DNA of 54,918 nucleotides from Paenibacillus sp. 1_12 (GTDB lineage: Bacteria; Bacillota; Bacilli; Paenibacillales; NBRC-103111): assembly GCF_900114475.1 (NCBI RefSeq), contig NZ_FOTE01000028.1, forward strand, positions 1 through 54,918, in the 5' to 3' direction. Made by a program: the position numbers and the translations under genes. Positions 43,094 to 53,445 of this stretch are shown here, piece by piece. The stretch's first letter is position 1. Every line of letters starts with the position of its first letter. The notes beneath the pieces are model-generated. The model was given only the letters and a program-made list of their open reading frames with translations. It did not search any database and was not told the origin of the DNA.

Positions 43094-43819
43094 TTATTTA
43101 TTCTTCCTGCATACTATATTTCCATTTTCTTGTAAAAGAATCGAAAAACCGTTTCTTGTTAGTTCTTCACTCAATTCTTCTGTCTTTAAATGTCTTCTGT
43201 GAGGTAACCACCATTCATTATTGATCCTAACGGCTTCATTGTACGATTCTGGAGATATTATCCGATCATAAACAATTCCAGTGTCTTCACAATAATACGT
43301 ATCTTCATCATAGGAACGTAATTCATCATACATTGCCGTTGAGATAATATAGTAACCAGATTTCTTCAATCCTGATTTTACAACTGAGTACAGTTTTGAT
43401 CTGTCACCATCAGTAACAATACTTTGTAAACAGTAGTTATCTAGTATAAGGTCATATTCTTTGTTCAGTTCTAACATTTCTAATAAATCTTGGTTACTGT
43501 AGTTTATCTTTAAATTTCGATCTAATGCCATGGATTTTGCAAGTTCAATTGCAGTTGGTGAAATATCAATTGCATCTACAGTAAATCCCCTATTAGCTAA
43601 AAAACAAGCTCCCGTGCCAGTTCCGCATCCATATTCAAACACTTTAGACTCCGTAGAATTAACATTGAATAATTCTAATGCTCTCTCTAAGAATGGTCTC
43701 ATCATAAAATTTTCAAAATTATATTGTTTAGGATCATGGAATTGATCCCATGCTTCCAAATTGTCTTTCTTTATTTCTTGATAGGTCGTTTCGTGTTCTT
43801 CAAAATAATATTTCTTCAT
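43094..43819 (-). CDS. Class I SAM-dependent methyltransferase (cassette gene)
   Basis: The 241-residue protein has VFEYGCGTGTGACFLANRGF (motif I), VDAIDISPTAIELAKSMALD (motif II) and EYDLILDNYCLQSIVTDGDR, then LKKSGYYIISTAMYDE (motif III region). The rest is a helical cap with WWLPHRRHLKTEELSEELTR. The substrate is unknown. It is the only gene between attC-like sites 2 and 1; its start lies 37 bases from site 2 and its stop 43 bases from the end of site 1. The body is AT-rich, while the sites are GC-rich, as in integron cassettes. The ribosome site is GGAG-type upstream of the ATG. Confidence 0.9.
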   Translation of the reverse strand: MKKYYFEEHETTYQEIKKDNLEAWDQFHDPKQYNFENFMMRPFLERALELFNVNSTESKVFEYGCGTGTGACFLANRGFTVDAIDISPTAIELAKSMALDRNLKINYSNQDLLEMLELNKEYDLILDNYCLQSIVTDGDRSKLYSVVKSGLKKSGYYIISTAMYDELRSYDEDTYYCEDTGIVYDRIISPESYNEAVRINNEWWLPHRRHLKTEELSEELTRNGFSILLQENGNIVCRKNK

Positions 43820-43856
43820 CGATTTGTCTCCTCACAAAAATATTTACAGGTAATTC

Positions 43857-43973
43857 CCGATAACGTTCTTGTATTCACGAACTTCCATAGGAATTTGTCA
43901 CATGAATCTGCTACTCTACTAAAGCATCACAGTGACCAAGGCATAGCCGCAACTTGAATACTGTGTTAAGTGA
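43857..43973 (-). repeat. attC-like site 2, after the AAC(6')-like gene
   Basis: Plus strand: CCGATAACGTTCTTGTATTCACGAA opens and ACTTGAATACTGTGTTAAGTGA closes in shortened form; arms GTATTCA (43871) and TGAATAC (43955) pair. The end GTTAAGTGA matches the reverse complement of TCACTTAAC at the start of the same unit (44598-44606), nine of nine. On the gene strand the ends read CACTTAAC and GTTATCGG, close to the integron R boxes RYYYAAC and GTTRRRY. Confidence 0.8.
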
Positions 43974-44011
43974 TGTTCCCACCTTAGAAGCAATATCTTA
44001 AAATTATCTTT

Positions 44012-44551
44012 TCATCTTTCATATTCAATTAACCAGCAATCCCTTAATTCGCCTTCATGCCATTCATGTTTTTCAAGATACTTCTTCTTAACAAAACCAT
44101 TCTTCTCATAAACTCTAAGGGCTCTCGTATTCCAGGCTTGTGGATCCATTACTATCTTATTTGCGCCTTTAATCCCTATTAAGTAATTAACTGATTCTTG
44201 TATTAAAAGCGAGCCAATTCCTTTGTTCCAGAAATCAGATTCCCCAATGAATTGATCCATTCCATATATGTTGCCTTTATAATCTTTATAATCATATTTT
44301 TCTTTCTCTTCATCATCGATGATATAGAACTGAATGTATCCGATAGCAGTTGAATTGTATTGAATAATACACTGAGTTATTTCTTCTCTGTGTTCATAAA
44401 AGTGTTTTTTTACTAAGTCTTTATTATGAGGACGATCACGACCTTCATAGAACTCTAATAAAACGGGATTTGAGAGCCATTTCACAAGTAAATCAGCATC
44501 ATCGTCTTCAAGGAATCTAATACTTATTTCTTGTGCACCAAATAGAATCAT
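44012..44551 (-). CDS. AAC(6')-type aminoglycoside acetyltransferase (cassette gene)
   Basis: This 179-residue GNAT protein carries motifs that I recognise from the AAC(6')-Ie branch: ISIRFLEDDDADLLVKWLSN, LEFYEGRDRP, IYGMDQFIGESDFWNKGIGS (acetyl-CoA loop), MDPQAWNTRALRVYEKNGF and HEWHEGELRDCWLIEYE. AAC(6') enzymes acetylate the 6'-amino group of kanamycin- and tobramycin-type drugs; activity here is inferred from motifs. It is bounded by attC-like site 3 upstream (47 bases) and its own site 2 downstream (38 bases), the classic layout of a resistance cassette. CCTTTAAGAGG lies nearby and a GGAG site precedes the ATG. Confidence 0.85.
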   Translation of the reverse strand: MILFGAQEISIRFLEDDDADLLVKWLSNPVLLEFYEGRDRPHNKDLVKKHFYEHREEITQCIIQYNSTAIGYIQFYIIDDEEKEKYDYKDYKGNIYGMDQFIGESDFWNKGIGSLLIQESVNYLIGIKGANKIVMDPQAWNTRALRVYEKNGFVKKKYLEKHEWHEGELRDCWLIEYER

Positions 44552-44597
44552 CTTATGTAATCTCCTTTAAGAGGTCATTTATGATCTTGAAGGAATT

Positions 44598-44762
44598 TCA
44601 CTTAACGTTCGTAGATTCACGAATCCTCATTGGCTTAAGGCGCGTAGCGCCGGGTCCGACGGACTTAGTCATGCAGGGTAATCTGCCTGAATCCACTTCC
44701 TCGAACTGCCTCTGGCAGATCAAGGGACGAAAATCCCGCAGCGTGAATGTGGTGTTATTTGT
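44598..44762 (-). repeat. attC-like site 3, after the GNAT gene
   Basis: The plus strand opens TCACTTAACGTTCGTAGATTC and closes GCGTGAATGTGGTGTTATTTG. Arms ATTCACG (44615) and CGTGAAT (44742) pair. The end GTTATTTGT differs by one base from the reverse complement of ACATATAAC at the start of its unit (45317-45325). Inner stems include GGCGC-GTA-GCGCC. On the gene strand the right box GTTAAGT fits GTTRRRY exactly. Confidence 0.8.
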
Positions 44763-44787
44763 TGTTCCCGACTTCGAAGCTTGTCAC

Positions 44788-45264
44788 TTACTCAAAGGGG
44801 TTTAAATGTCTTTCCAATATTTCTTTAGAAGGTTTAAATTCATGTCTGTCATAAAAATTTATGCTTTTGTCACTTGGCCATACTATCAATAATTCCATGT
44901 TATTATTCTGAGCCCATTTATTAACATCTTCTATAATCATTCCACCAATTCCCTTGTTTCTATAATCAGGTATAGTGTAGACATTTGTGATGTAGCCGAA
45001 TGGTAATTTCTTTCGTCCTGGTCGTGGAATAGTATCTATTACTTGAAGGAAAATATGAGAAACTAGCTTACCTTCATCTTCAGCGACCCAAATGTGCCAT
45101 TTATCTCCTTCAATTATCTCTTCGAAAAACACTCTACATTCCTCAAAAAAATCATTATAAATACTTAATTCCTCTTTTTTGGATTCAAATGAAAAATCCC
45201 ATCTCATCTTTATTAGTTCTGCTATATCTTTAAATACAGCATTTCGTATTAACAAAATAATCAT
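44788..45264 (-). CDS. GNAT acetyltransferase (cassette gene)
   Basis: This 158-residue GNAT protein has LIRNAVFKDIAELIKMRWDF at the start, WHIWVAEDEGKLVSHIFLQV, then FGYITNVYTIPDYRNKGIGG (acetyl-CoA-binding Q/R-x-x-G-x-G) and a closing SDKSINFYDRHEFKPSKEIL. The annotated ATG has a ribosome site too close; the TTG three codons later (eight bases after GAGA) may be the real start. The acceptor is unknown. It is the only gene between attC-like sites 4 and 3; the stop is 26 bases from site 3. Confidence 0.88.
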   Translation of the reverse strand: MIILLIRNAVFKDIAELIKMRWDFSFESKKEELSIYNDFFEECRVFFEEIIEGDKWHIWVAEDEGKLVSHIFLQVIDTIPRPGRKKLPFGYITNVYTIPDYRNKGIGGMIIEDVNKWAQNNNMELLIVWPSDKSINFYDRHEFKPSKEILERHLNPFE

Positions 45265-45316
45265 CTCTTTTCAATTTGAACTTGATTTATTTTTGATAGT
45301 TTTGTTTGCGGGAATT

Positions 45317-45483
45317 ACATATAACGTTTGTGAGTTCCCAATGCCTCTCCGACTTAAAGCCCGAAGGACTGGCCGCGACGCGGTTAGTCGGTGCAGATGT
45401 GTCTGCTGAATCCGCTTCTTCGAGATTCCTCTGGCAGACCAAGGATCGCTTGCGATCTGCCGCGGGAACACGGTGTTATACGT
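45317..45483 (-). repeat. attC-like site 4, after the HAD pseudogene
   Basis: The plus strand opens ACATATAACGTTTGTGAGTTC and closes GGGAACACGGTGTTATACGT. Arms GTTCCC (45334) and GGGAAC (45464) pair, while the same position in site 3 is ATTCACG/CGTGAAT; both sides changed together, which argues that pairing is conserved. Inner stem GATCGC-TT-GCGATC. The predicted partner ACGTATAAC at the start of the HAD unit is not found. Confidence 0.8.
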
Positions 45484-45554
45484 AGGAACCTCTTCTTTGA
45501 ATCTACTTTCAAATCTTATTAGCATTTTTTAATAGAACTGATATATCATTTATC

Positions 45555-46135
45555 CACTAACCTTTTGAATCTGCAATTAGGGTAACCCAACCCAAATCTC
45601 TTGCAGGATCGAGGTTTTTCTCTTGATCGTCTACAAATATAATAATTTGCTTATTGTCATTGTCAAAATGAGATTCATCAAATTTATAGATTTGAGGATC
45701 TGGTTTGCAACTACCCATCTCACTAGAAATTGTAATGCTCTTAACATATGGTGCGATTGATTTTAGATGTTATGTTAACCATTCTTTACGATGATTACTA
45801 AGTAGATGAATATCTGCTAACTGACTCCAACTTGAAAGGTGATCAAATGCAGGCAGTTGTCTTAGATGTTTATCAATCAAATTACGCGCATATTGAGGTT
45901 CAACAATTGGAAAATGCTTGTTAAGCCATACCCAAAAGTCTTCCTCGCTTATTCTCCCAGTCCATAGAGCTTCTCGTACTTCATTTTTAAATAGAACTTT
46001 CAAGTAGTCATAAGGAATTTCCGCAGCAAGAGCAATTTCTTGCCAATACGATGGAGATAGGTTTGTTAGAATTACCCCTGCTATATCAAGTATGAGCTGT
46101 GGTTTATTCATCTTTTTTGAAACTCCTTTGCACAC
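45555..46135 (-). pseudogene. HAD-superfamily hydrolase with nonsense codon (cassette gene)
   Basis: One continuous frame gives QLILDIAGVILTNLSPSYWQ (motif I position), IHLLSNHRKEWLT (motif II), a TAA at plus-strand 45770-45772, then HLKSIAPYVKSITISSEMGS, CKPDPQIYKFDES (motif III Lys) and IIIFVDDQEKNLD (motif IV). Upstream and downstream parts stay in the same frame, so a single nonsense change explains the loss. Intact it would be about 193 residues, the usual size of YihX-like HADs. It is followed by attC-like site 4. Confidence 0.8.
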
Positions 46136-46391
46136 ATGTACATCATGATCCGCCTTTCCATTATATCAATCATTGTAAAATATGGAAATCAAAAAGGAGG
46201 CTCACAAAGCCTCTGATAGACTTTGCAAACCCCCGATGCTTTCGGTTCGATTAAGCTGTAAAAGATAAATTAATAAAATCATATGGGATACTTGTCGTAA
46301 AGAGATGTTCATTCTATCCAATTGTTGGATGGCAAGTTACATTTTAATGCCGTCCATTATGACAGAGGTTCTTACTTGACGTATTCAGCCA

Positions 46392-49007
<2,616 letters not shown>

Positions 49008-49045
49008 TCAATATCTCTCCTAACCATTAAATTGAGAAAAAACAA

Positions 49046-49074
49046 TTGACAAGAGTTTACCGGCATGATAGAAT
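49046..49074 (+). promoter_or_regulatory. Strong sigma-A promoter facing away from rph
   Basis: TTGACA, exactly 17 bases, TAGAAT. It points to the right, opposite to rph, with no gene within 1.4 kb in that direction, so it probably drives the small RNA. Confidence 0.75.
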
Positions 49075-49080
49075 TAAAGT

Positions 49081-49195
49081 GTAAGATATAATAATTATGT
49101 TCATATAGATATTAAAAGTTGTAATCAGATTATATCATCGTGTCTGTTTATATGCAATATACAAGAACCTGATAAAATTACCAGGTTCTTTTTTG
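49081..49195 (+). ncRNA. Candidate small RNA divergent from rph
   Basis: Promoter TTGACA-17-TAGAAT starts transcription near 49081 and a terminator ends it near 49195, giving about 115 nt. There is no reading frame longer than a few codons. Length, promoter and terminator agree with a trans-acting or leader-type RNA. The target is unknown. Confidence 0.5.
49163..49195 (+). terminator. Terminator of the candidate small RNA
   Basis: AAGAACCTG and CAGGTTCTT form 9-bp arms with a partly pairing loop, followed by TTTTT on the plus strand only. Confidence 0.75.
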
Positions 49196-49380
49196 ATTTC
49201 CGCTATCATTAGTCACATTATCGTTAGGCATCCTACATTACATTAGATCAGATCTGTTGGATTATTTATAAACTGAGTTTTACGTTTCTGAAGGCGTGTA
49301 TGGGACAATGTTAGGTGTCGTCCGACATCTGGAAGCTGGTGGTGTCGGCTGACAAGAATATGTACTAAATCAAGATATTA

Positions 49381-49429
49381 CAAAACAAAAGGTTGATCTC
49401 CAACGAAGGAGATCAACCTTTTTGTTTTG
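49381..49429. terminator. Strong bidirectional terminator downstream of the AKR gene
   Basis: AAAACAAAAGGTTGATCTCC and GGAGATCAACCTTTTTGTTTT pair nearly perfectly around AACGAA. The A-rich left arm and T-rich right arm allow termination on both strands; on the minus strand it ends the aldo/keto reductase transcript. Around 49196-49380 there is no supported gene. Confidence 0.85.
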
Positions 49430-49566
49430 CATATATCAAAGACATCTCTGACGTCACATTTGCAATGAGTATATGATCTTGTCCAAGATTCAATCCAGAA
49501 TTCATAAGTTTCATACCATACCTGTGCTTAAATCCACCATCAGTATAATAACGGATTATCATAGGA

Positions 49567-50409
49567 TTAGAAATCAAAATTATCTGGGTCTGGACCCACT
49601 CGAAGATTCTGATTCAATCCATCGATTCGTTCCATATCTTCTTTAGTCAACTCAAAATCAAAAATAGATGCATTTTCAATGATGCGATGTTCTTTCGTTG
49701 ATTTCGGTATCGTTACAACGCCACTTTGTAAGTTCCAGCGCAAGATCACTTGGGCAATGGATTTCTCATACTTATTCCCAATTTCTTTTAACTCCGTATT
49801 ATCTAATAACTGACCTTGCATTAATGGAGACCACGCTTCAAATTGAATGCCATTTTCCTTACAAAATGCTTGAAGTCCCTTTTGAGTCAAACGTGGATGA
49901 TGTTCCATTTGATCCACCATTGGCTTAATCTCCGCATCGTTCATTAGCTCTTCAAGCTTATGCTTAAGGAAGTTACTTACACCAATCGCTTTTACGCGTC
50001 CTTCTTTATAGAGAGTCTCCAATGCTCTCCAAGCTTCTTTGAACTTACCTTCTACAGGCCAGTGAATTAAATATAAATCCAAATATTCCAATCCAAGTTT
50101 ACTTAAGCTCGTCTCATAAGCAGCTATCGCTGATTCATAACCAAGATCTGCATTCCATACTTTGGATGTGATAAAAAGTTCTTCTCTAGAAACACCCGCT
50201 TCTTCCATGCCTTGGCGAATCCCTCGACCAACACCTTTTTCATTTCCATAAATAGCTGCTGTATCAATACTTCGATAACCATTCTTGATCGCTGTTTTCA
50301 CTGCATTTTCAAGTTCAGGACCTTCCTCCACTAGAAATACGCCTAATCCAAACCATGGCATCTTCACACCATTATGCAGTGTTGTTGTATCTTGCAAATT
50401 CTTTACCAT
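49567..50409 (-). CDS. Aldo/keto reductase, AKR5-like (YtbE/YvgN type)
   Basis: The start is the ATG of MVKNLQDTTTLHNGVKMPWF, seven bases after GGGGGA; a longer frame runs through the promoter. The 280-residue barrel has GYRSIDTAAIYGNEKGVGRG (Asp, Tyr), FITSKVWNAD (Lys), LEYLDLYLIHWPVEGKFKEA (His) and VVTIPKSTKEHRIIENA (NADPH). This group reduces methylglyoxal and other aldehydes. It is divergent from an HxlR regulator across 154 bp with a palindrome, a pairing usual for quinone- or aldehyde-responsive control. Confidence 0.93.
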   Translation of the reverse strand: MVKNLQDTTTLHNGVKMPWFGLGVFLVEEGPELENAVKTAIKNGYRSIDTAAIYGNEKGVGRGIRQGMEEAGVSREELFITSKVWNADLGYESAIAAYETSLSKLGLEYLDLYLIHWPVEGKFKEAWRALETLYKEGRVKAIGVSNFLKHKLEELMNDAEIKPMVDQMEHHPRLTQKGLQAFCKENGIQFEAWSPLMQGQLLDNTELKEIGNKYEKSIAQVILRWNLQSGVVTIPKSTKEHRIIENASIFDFELTKEDMERIDGLNQNLRVGPDPDNFDF

Positions 50410-50522
50410 TATATTTTCCCCCATTATTATTTTAGTATTTAAGTTATAGTCTGCCGTTCCTACAAGTGCTATGATAGATGAAATCAATCAAAAATAATAG
50501 TACGTACTTAAAAGTGATATAA

Positions 50523-50536
50523 GTACTTTAAAGTAC
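50523..50536. promoter_or_regulatory. HxlR-type operator
   Basis: GTACTTTAAAGTAC is a perfect 14-bp palindrome; a second half-match (AGTACGTACTTA) lies 24 bases to the left. It lies between the divergent AKR and HxlR genes. HxlR/YodB-type regulators bind such GTAC-ended dyads. Confidence 0.65.
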
Positions 50537-50563
50537 CCATAATATTTAAATCGGAGGTACATC

Positions 50564-50926
50564 ATGATTAAGAAAAAATATAACATTTCAGTAGAAGCAA
50601 CACTTGAGGTCATCGGTGGGAAATGGAAATGTGTAATTCTATGTCATTTAACCCACGGAAAGAAGCGCACTTCGGAATTGAAAAAGTTAATGCCTGGGAT
50701 TACACATAAAATGTTAACACAGCAACTGCGAGAATTAGAAGCTGATGGAATCATTAATCGAATTATTTATAATCAGATTCCTCCAAAAGTGGAATACGAA
50801 CTTAGTGAATATGGAACGAGTCTGGAAAGTATTTTGAATTCGTTATGTAATTGGGGTGAACAGCACATCATTAAAGAATACGGTGATAAGTTCGCTGTTT
50901 TAGAGGACAGTATTTTAAATAAATAA
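50564..50926 (+). CDS. HxlR-family regulator
   Basis: The 120-residue winged helix has ISVEATLEVIGGKWKCVILC, the HxlR signature GKWK, then LKKLMPGITHKMLTQQLREL and the wing IPPKVEYELSEYGTSLESIL. A Cys sits at VILCHL, not at the N-terminal position sensed in YodB/HypR (Cys6), so direct quinone sensing is unsure. CGGAGG precedes the ATG. It probably regulates itself and the divergent AKR gene. Confidence 0.92.
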   Translation: MIKKKYNISVEATLEVIGGKWKCVILCHLTHGKKRTSELKKLMPGITHKMLTQQLRELEADGIINRIIYNQIPPKVEYELSEYGTSLESILNSLCNWGEQHIIKEYGDKFAVLEDSILNK

Positions 50927-51066
50927 ACGAACCAATAGAGCAGGAAACGCATCTCATGTAGAGTATGCCTTTTCTGCTCTATGAATATGCTCACTATTGT
51001 GAACGGAATACCTTAACGTTACTTTGATATTCAGGACAAGCACTAACTCACAGCTACCAATTCTTT

Positions 51067-51756
51067 CTATACGTTCAAAATCCGATACAGCTCATCAAGA
51101 TGATGTATTTCATAGGTTGGCACAATCCCAGTGTTATTGGGTTTCATATCAGAGTTGTACCAACATGTATCTAGTCCGGCTAGCTGTCCGCCTTTAATAT
51201 CCGCACTTAAGGAATCTCCGATAATCAATCCCTTTTCCACAGTGAAATTTGGAATTCGTGCAAAGACATAATCGAAGTATTCTTTCATAGGTTTTTGAAA
51301 TCCTGTATCTTCCGACACAAAAATATCCTTAAATAGCGGATGTAATCCTGAATCACGTAAACGTCTATCCTGAGTCTTCGAAACACCATTCGTAACAATA
51401 TATAAGTCAAATTGATGTTGTAGATCTGTTATCAATTCAAAAGCCCCATGAAGAAGCTGATGCCCCTCTTCTAAGTAGCTGCGATATTTCTTTTCCAATA
51501 AGACGCCATCAACAACTTTACCGTAGCCCTGAAATAAAACCGAAAACCGCGTATTTACGACCTCATCACGAGTTATTGTTCCTTGTTCAAAGTTTCTCCA
51601 AAGTTCCTGATTAATTCTTTTATAGTGTGCCTCGATTTCAGTAGTTAAAGGTATCTTTTGTTCCTCAAAAAGTAAACGCAACGCTAATTTCTCAGCTGAT
51701 CCGAAATCCAACAGTGTATCATCTACATCAAATAATAACGTTTGATATTTTTTCAA
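51067..51756 (-). CDS. YjjG-type pyrimidine nucleotidase (HAD)
   Basis: This 229-residue HAD hydrolase has LLFDVDDTLLDFGSAEKLAL (motif I DxDDT), LYIVTNGVSKTQDRRLRDSG (motif II), GFQKPMKEYFDYVFARI (motif III Lys) and GLIIGDSLSADIKGGQLAGL (motif IV). The DFG-SAE cap start and the length match YjjG, which dephosphorylates non-canonical pyrimidine nucleotides and protects against base analogues. The start is TTG, seven bases after GGAGA. It is not part of the attC array: no repeat flanks it. Confidence 0.9.
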   Translation of the reverse strand: MKKYQTLLFDVDDTLLDFGSAEKLALRLLFEEQKIPLTTEIEAHYKRINQELWRNFEQGTITRDEVVNTRFSVLFQGYGKVVDGVLLEKKYRSYLEEGHQLLHGAFELITDLQHQFDLYIVTNGVSKTQDRRLRDSGLHPLFKDIFVSEDTGFQKPMKEYFDYVFARIPNFTVEKGLIIGDSLSADIKGGQLAGLDTCWYNSDMKPNNTGIVPTYEIHHLDELYRILNV

Positions 51757-51831
51757 AATGATCTCTCCAATTTCTGCTTTTCTTATCAGTTTGCTAAATG
51801 TAAAAAGAAACCTTATCCAGACCTAACTATC

Positions 51832-52308
51832 CTAAGGTATTCTTATTATATACGGTTCTATCCATAACTTATCATACTTTCGATCATATTGAATTCTAAC
51901 TAATCCAATCTCTCCATTAAGTAATCTTTTATAGTTAGTTCCCATACCCGTTACACTTCTACCTGGTAAAAACGGTATTCCATATATGTATCTGTTCTTA
52001 AATAATTTAAAATATTCATTTACTTTAATTTCATCTCCACGTTTTATATTCAGATCTTTTTGGATATTTTTTATTTCTAATACTTCTACCATAGTAGAAA
52101 CTATTTCACCATCAATCATCTGTTTTCCTGTACCCTTAACTTTAAGTTCGGCATCTATACTTGTCTTACCAAAATCATATATACCATATGTAGTTTCTGT
52201 ATTATTTATTATAATAAATTTATCAAGGCAGAAGTAAATTGTAATAAATACAATAAAAGTAACAAGAATGAATTTCGTTTTTTTATTTATTTTCTTGATC
52301 TTAATCAC
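51832..52308 (-). CDS. Membrane-anchored protein of unknown function
   Basis: The 158-residue protein has one N-terminal span at about residues 12-31 (FILVTFIVFITIYFCLDKF). The outer part is strand-rich (TYGIYDFGKTSIDAELKVKG, TMVEVLEIKNIQKDLNIKRG) with a conserved-looking YIYGIPFLPGRSV segment. It starts with GTG overlapping the GNAT stop by four bases, so translation is coupled. No family recognised. Confidence 0.65.
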   Translation of the reverse strand: MIKIKKINKKTKFILVTFIVFITIYFCLDKFIIINNTETTYGIYDFGKTSIDAELKVKGTGKQMIDGEIVSTMVEVLEIKNIQKDLNIKRGDEIKVNEYFKLFKNRYIYGIPFLPGRSVTGMGTNYKRLLNGEIGLVRIQYDRKYDKLWIEPYIIRIP

Positions 52309-52766
52309 CTTTGTTTTAATTGTATTGTCAATTCAATAGCTCCACTTCCCCATATTTCACTGTATCTTCTCGATATATTAAATCCCTGTTTCTTATAAAA
52401 AGTTATTGTCTTCTCATATATAGGCTTTACTTCCTGTGGTACTGTTAGCAATTTTATTTCATTAAATCCAAGTTCCTGCACATGCTCAAAAAAAGCAGTT
52501 ACTAATTCAGAGCCATATCCACGACCTTGATAATCTGGATGAGTCGCCATTAAGGTAATGTAAATAGTTCCTTCCCAGCACGTAAAAATAATAAAAGACA
52601 TTAACTCATCATTTATCTGTAAACAAATAGCGTCCTGAAACGTCAAATCTTTTCGAGTGTCCTCAAACACATTTTGAGTAAACCACATCGGAGTAAGAAG
52701 CCTAATTATTTGCAATATTTCTTGTGTTTCTTCTGGCCTTCTATGTACTTTTATGCATTTATTCAT
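52305..52766 (-). CDS. GNAT acetyltransferase
   Basis: The 153-residue protein has FTCWEGTIYITLMATHPDYQ and GRGYGSELVTAFFEHVQELG (acetyl-CoA loop QGRGYG), and ends ITFYKKQGFNISRRYSEIWG. The acceptor is unknown. AGAGG precedes the ATG, and the gene overlaps the membrane protein gene that follows. The pair may be functionally linked. Confidence 0.9.
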   Translation of the reverse strand: MNKCIKVHRRPEETQEILQIIRLLTPMWFTQNVFEDTRKDLTFQDAICLQINDELMSFIIFTCWEGTIYITLMATHPDYQGRGYGSELVTAFFEHVQELGFNEIKLLTVPQEVKPIYEKTITFYKKQGFNISRRYSEIWGSGAIELTIQLKQR

Positions 52767-52846
52767 AATTTGCCTCTTTTAATAGATTCTTTATTATAGC
52801 TCTTATCTTAGGGGAATGGATGTGTCCGGCTAAATCCGCCCACCTC

Positions 52847-53272
52847 TCAAATATTCTTCTCGTCAATAAATTCAATACAAAAGGGTTGCGTTTCAGGGTT
52901 TAAACAGTACTCAATTCTTTGTCTGAAATCTTTCCATTCAACTATTTTTAGAACTTCTTCTATTGGAAAAAAGCCTGACTCCAAGCTCTCTGATGATTGT
53001 ATTAATTCTCCACCTATTGGTTTCGCTAAAAATAGTGTGTTGCAAATTGAGTTTCCTACGTTCTGAAATATTCCACAGAATTTGATAATTTCTATGTCTA
53101 TTCCGGATTCTTCTTTGGTTTCTCTTATGGCTGCATGACTTAAGGATTCACCTTCTTCAACTTGACCACCAGGCATCTCCCAGCCTCTTCTTGGTCCTTT
53201 AATAAGTAACAATTCGTTTTTGTCATTTATTACAATGGCAGCTGCCGAAACTATATGCTTGGGTGGGTTCAT
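52847..53272 (-). CDS. NUDIX hydrolase
   Basis: I use the ATG of MNPPKHIVSAAAIVINDKNE, eight bases after AAAGGAG; an upstream GTG lies too close to the site. The 141-residue protein has the full Nudix box GGQVEEGESLSHAAIRETKE-ES-G with all acidic ligands. It hydrolyses a nucleoside diphosphate linked to another group X; the substrate is unknown. No partner shares its transcript with certainty. Confidence 0.92.
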   Translation of the reverse strand: MNPPKHIVSAAAIVINDKNELLLIKGPRRGWEMPGGQVEEGESLSHAAIRETKEESGIDIEIIKFCGIFQNVGNSICNTLFLAKPIGGELIQSSESLESGFFPIEEVLKIVEWKDFRQRIEYCLNPETQPFCIEFIDEKNI

Positions 53273-53445
53273 ACAAGTCACTCCTTTATAAATTGATGTA
53301 ATTTATGGCTTTTTTCTGCAGATCAGTGGGAAAACGGTGATATAAGATACTTGGGCCAAAGTCTGTAATGGTTAAGCTAATAATTCCAAATTATTTTTAC
53401 AAACACAGGCTCCATGTCAAGCCGCGGTACTGCAGTTTACTAACT

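Noticed and set aside
42946-45483. Reading the four repeats as a CRISPR array or simple REP elements
   Set aside because: Spacing is gene-sized, repeats are over 100 bp and diverged, and each end matches its own unit start, which neither class explains.
49215-49330. TCGTTAGGCATCC and ATGTTAGGTGTC resembling integron R boxes
   Set aside because: The two are in the same orientation, no complementary arms pair, and no unit start matches them.
51005-51060. CCTTAACGTTACTTTGATATTC resembling the left arm of the attC-like sites
   Set aside because: No matching right arm (GTGTTA...) or inner core follows before the YjjG stop, so there is no complete site.
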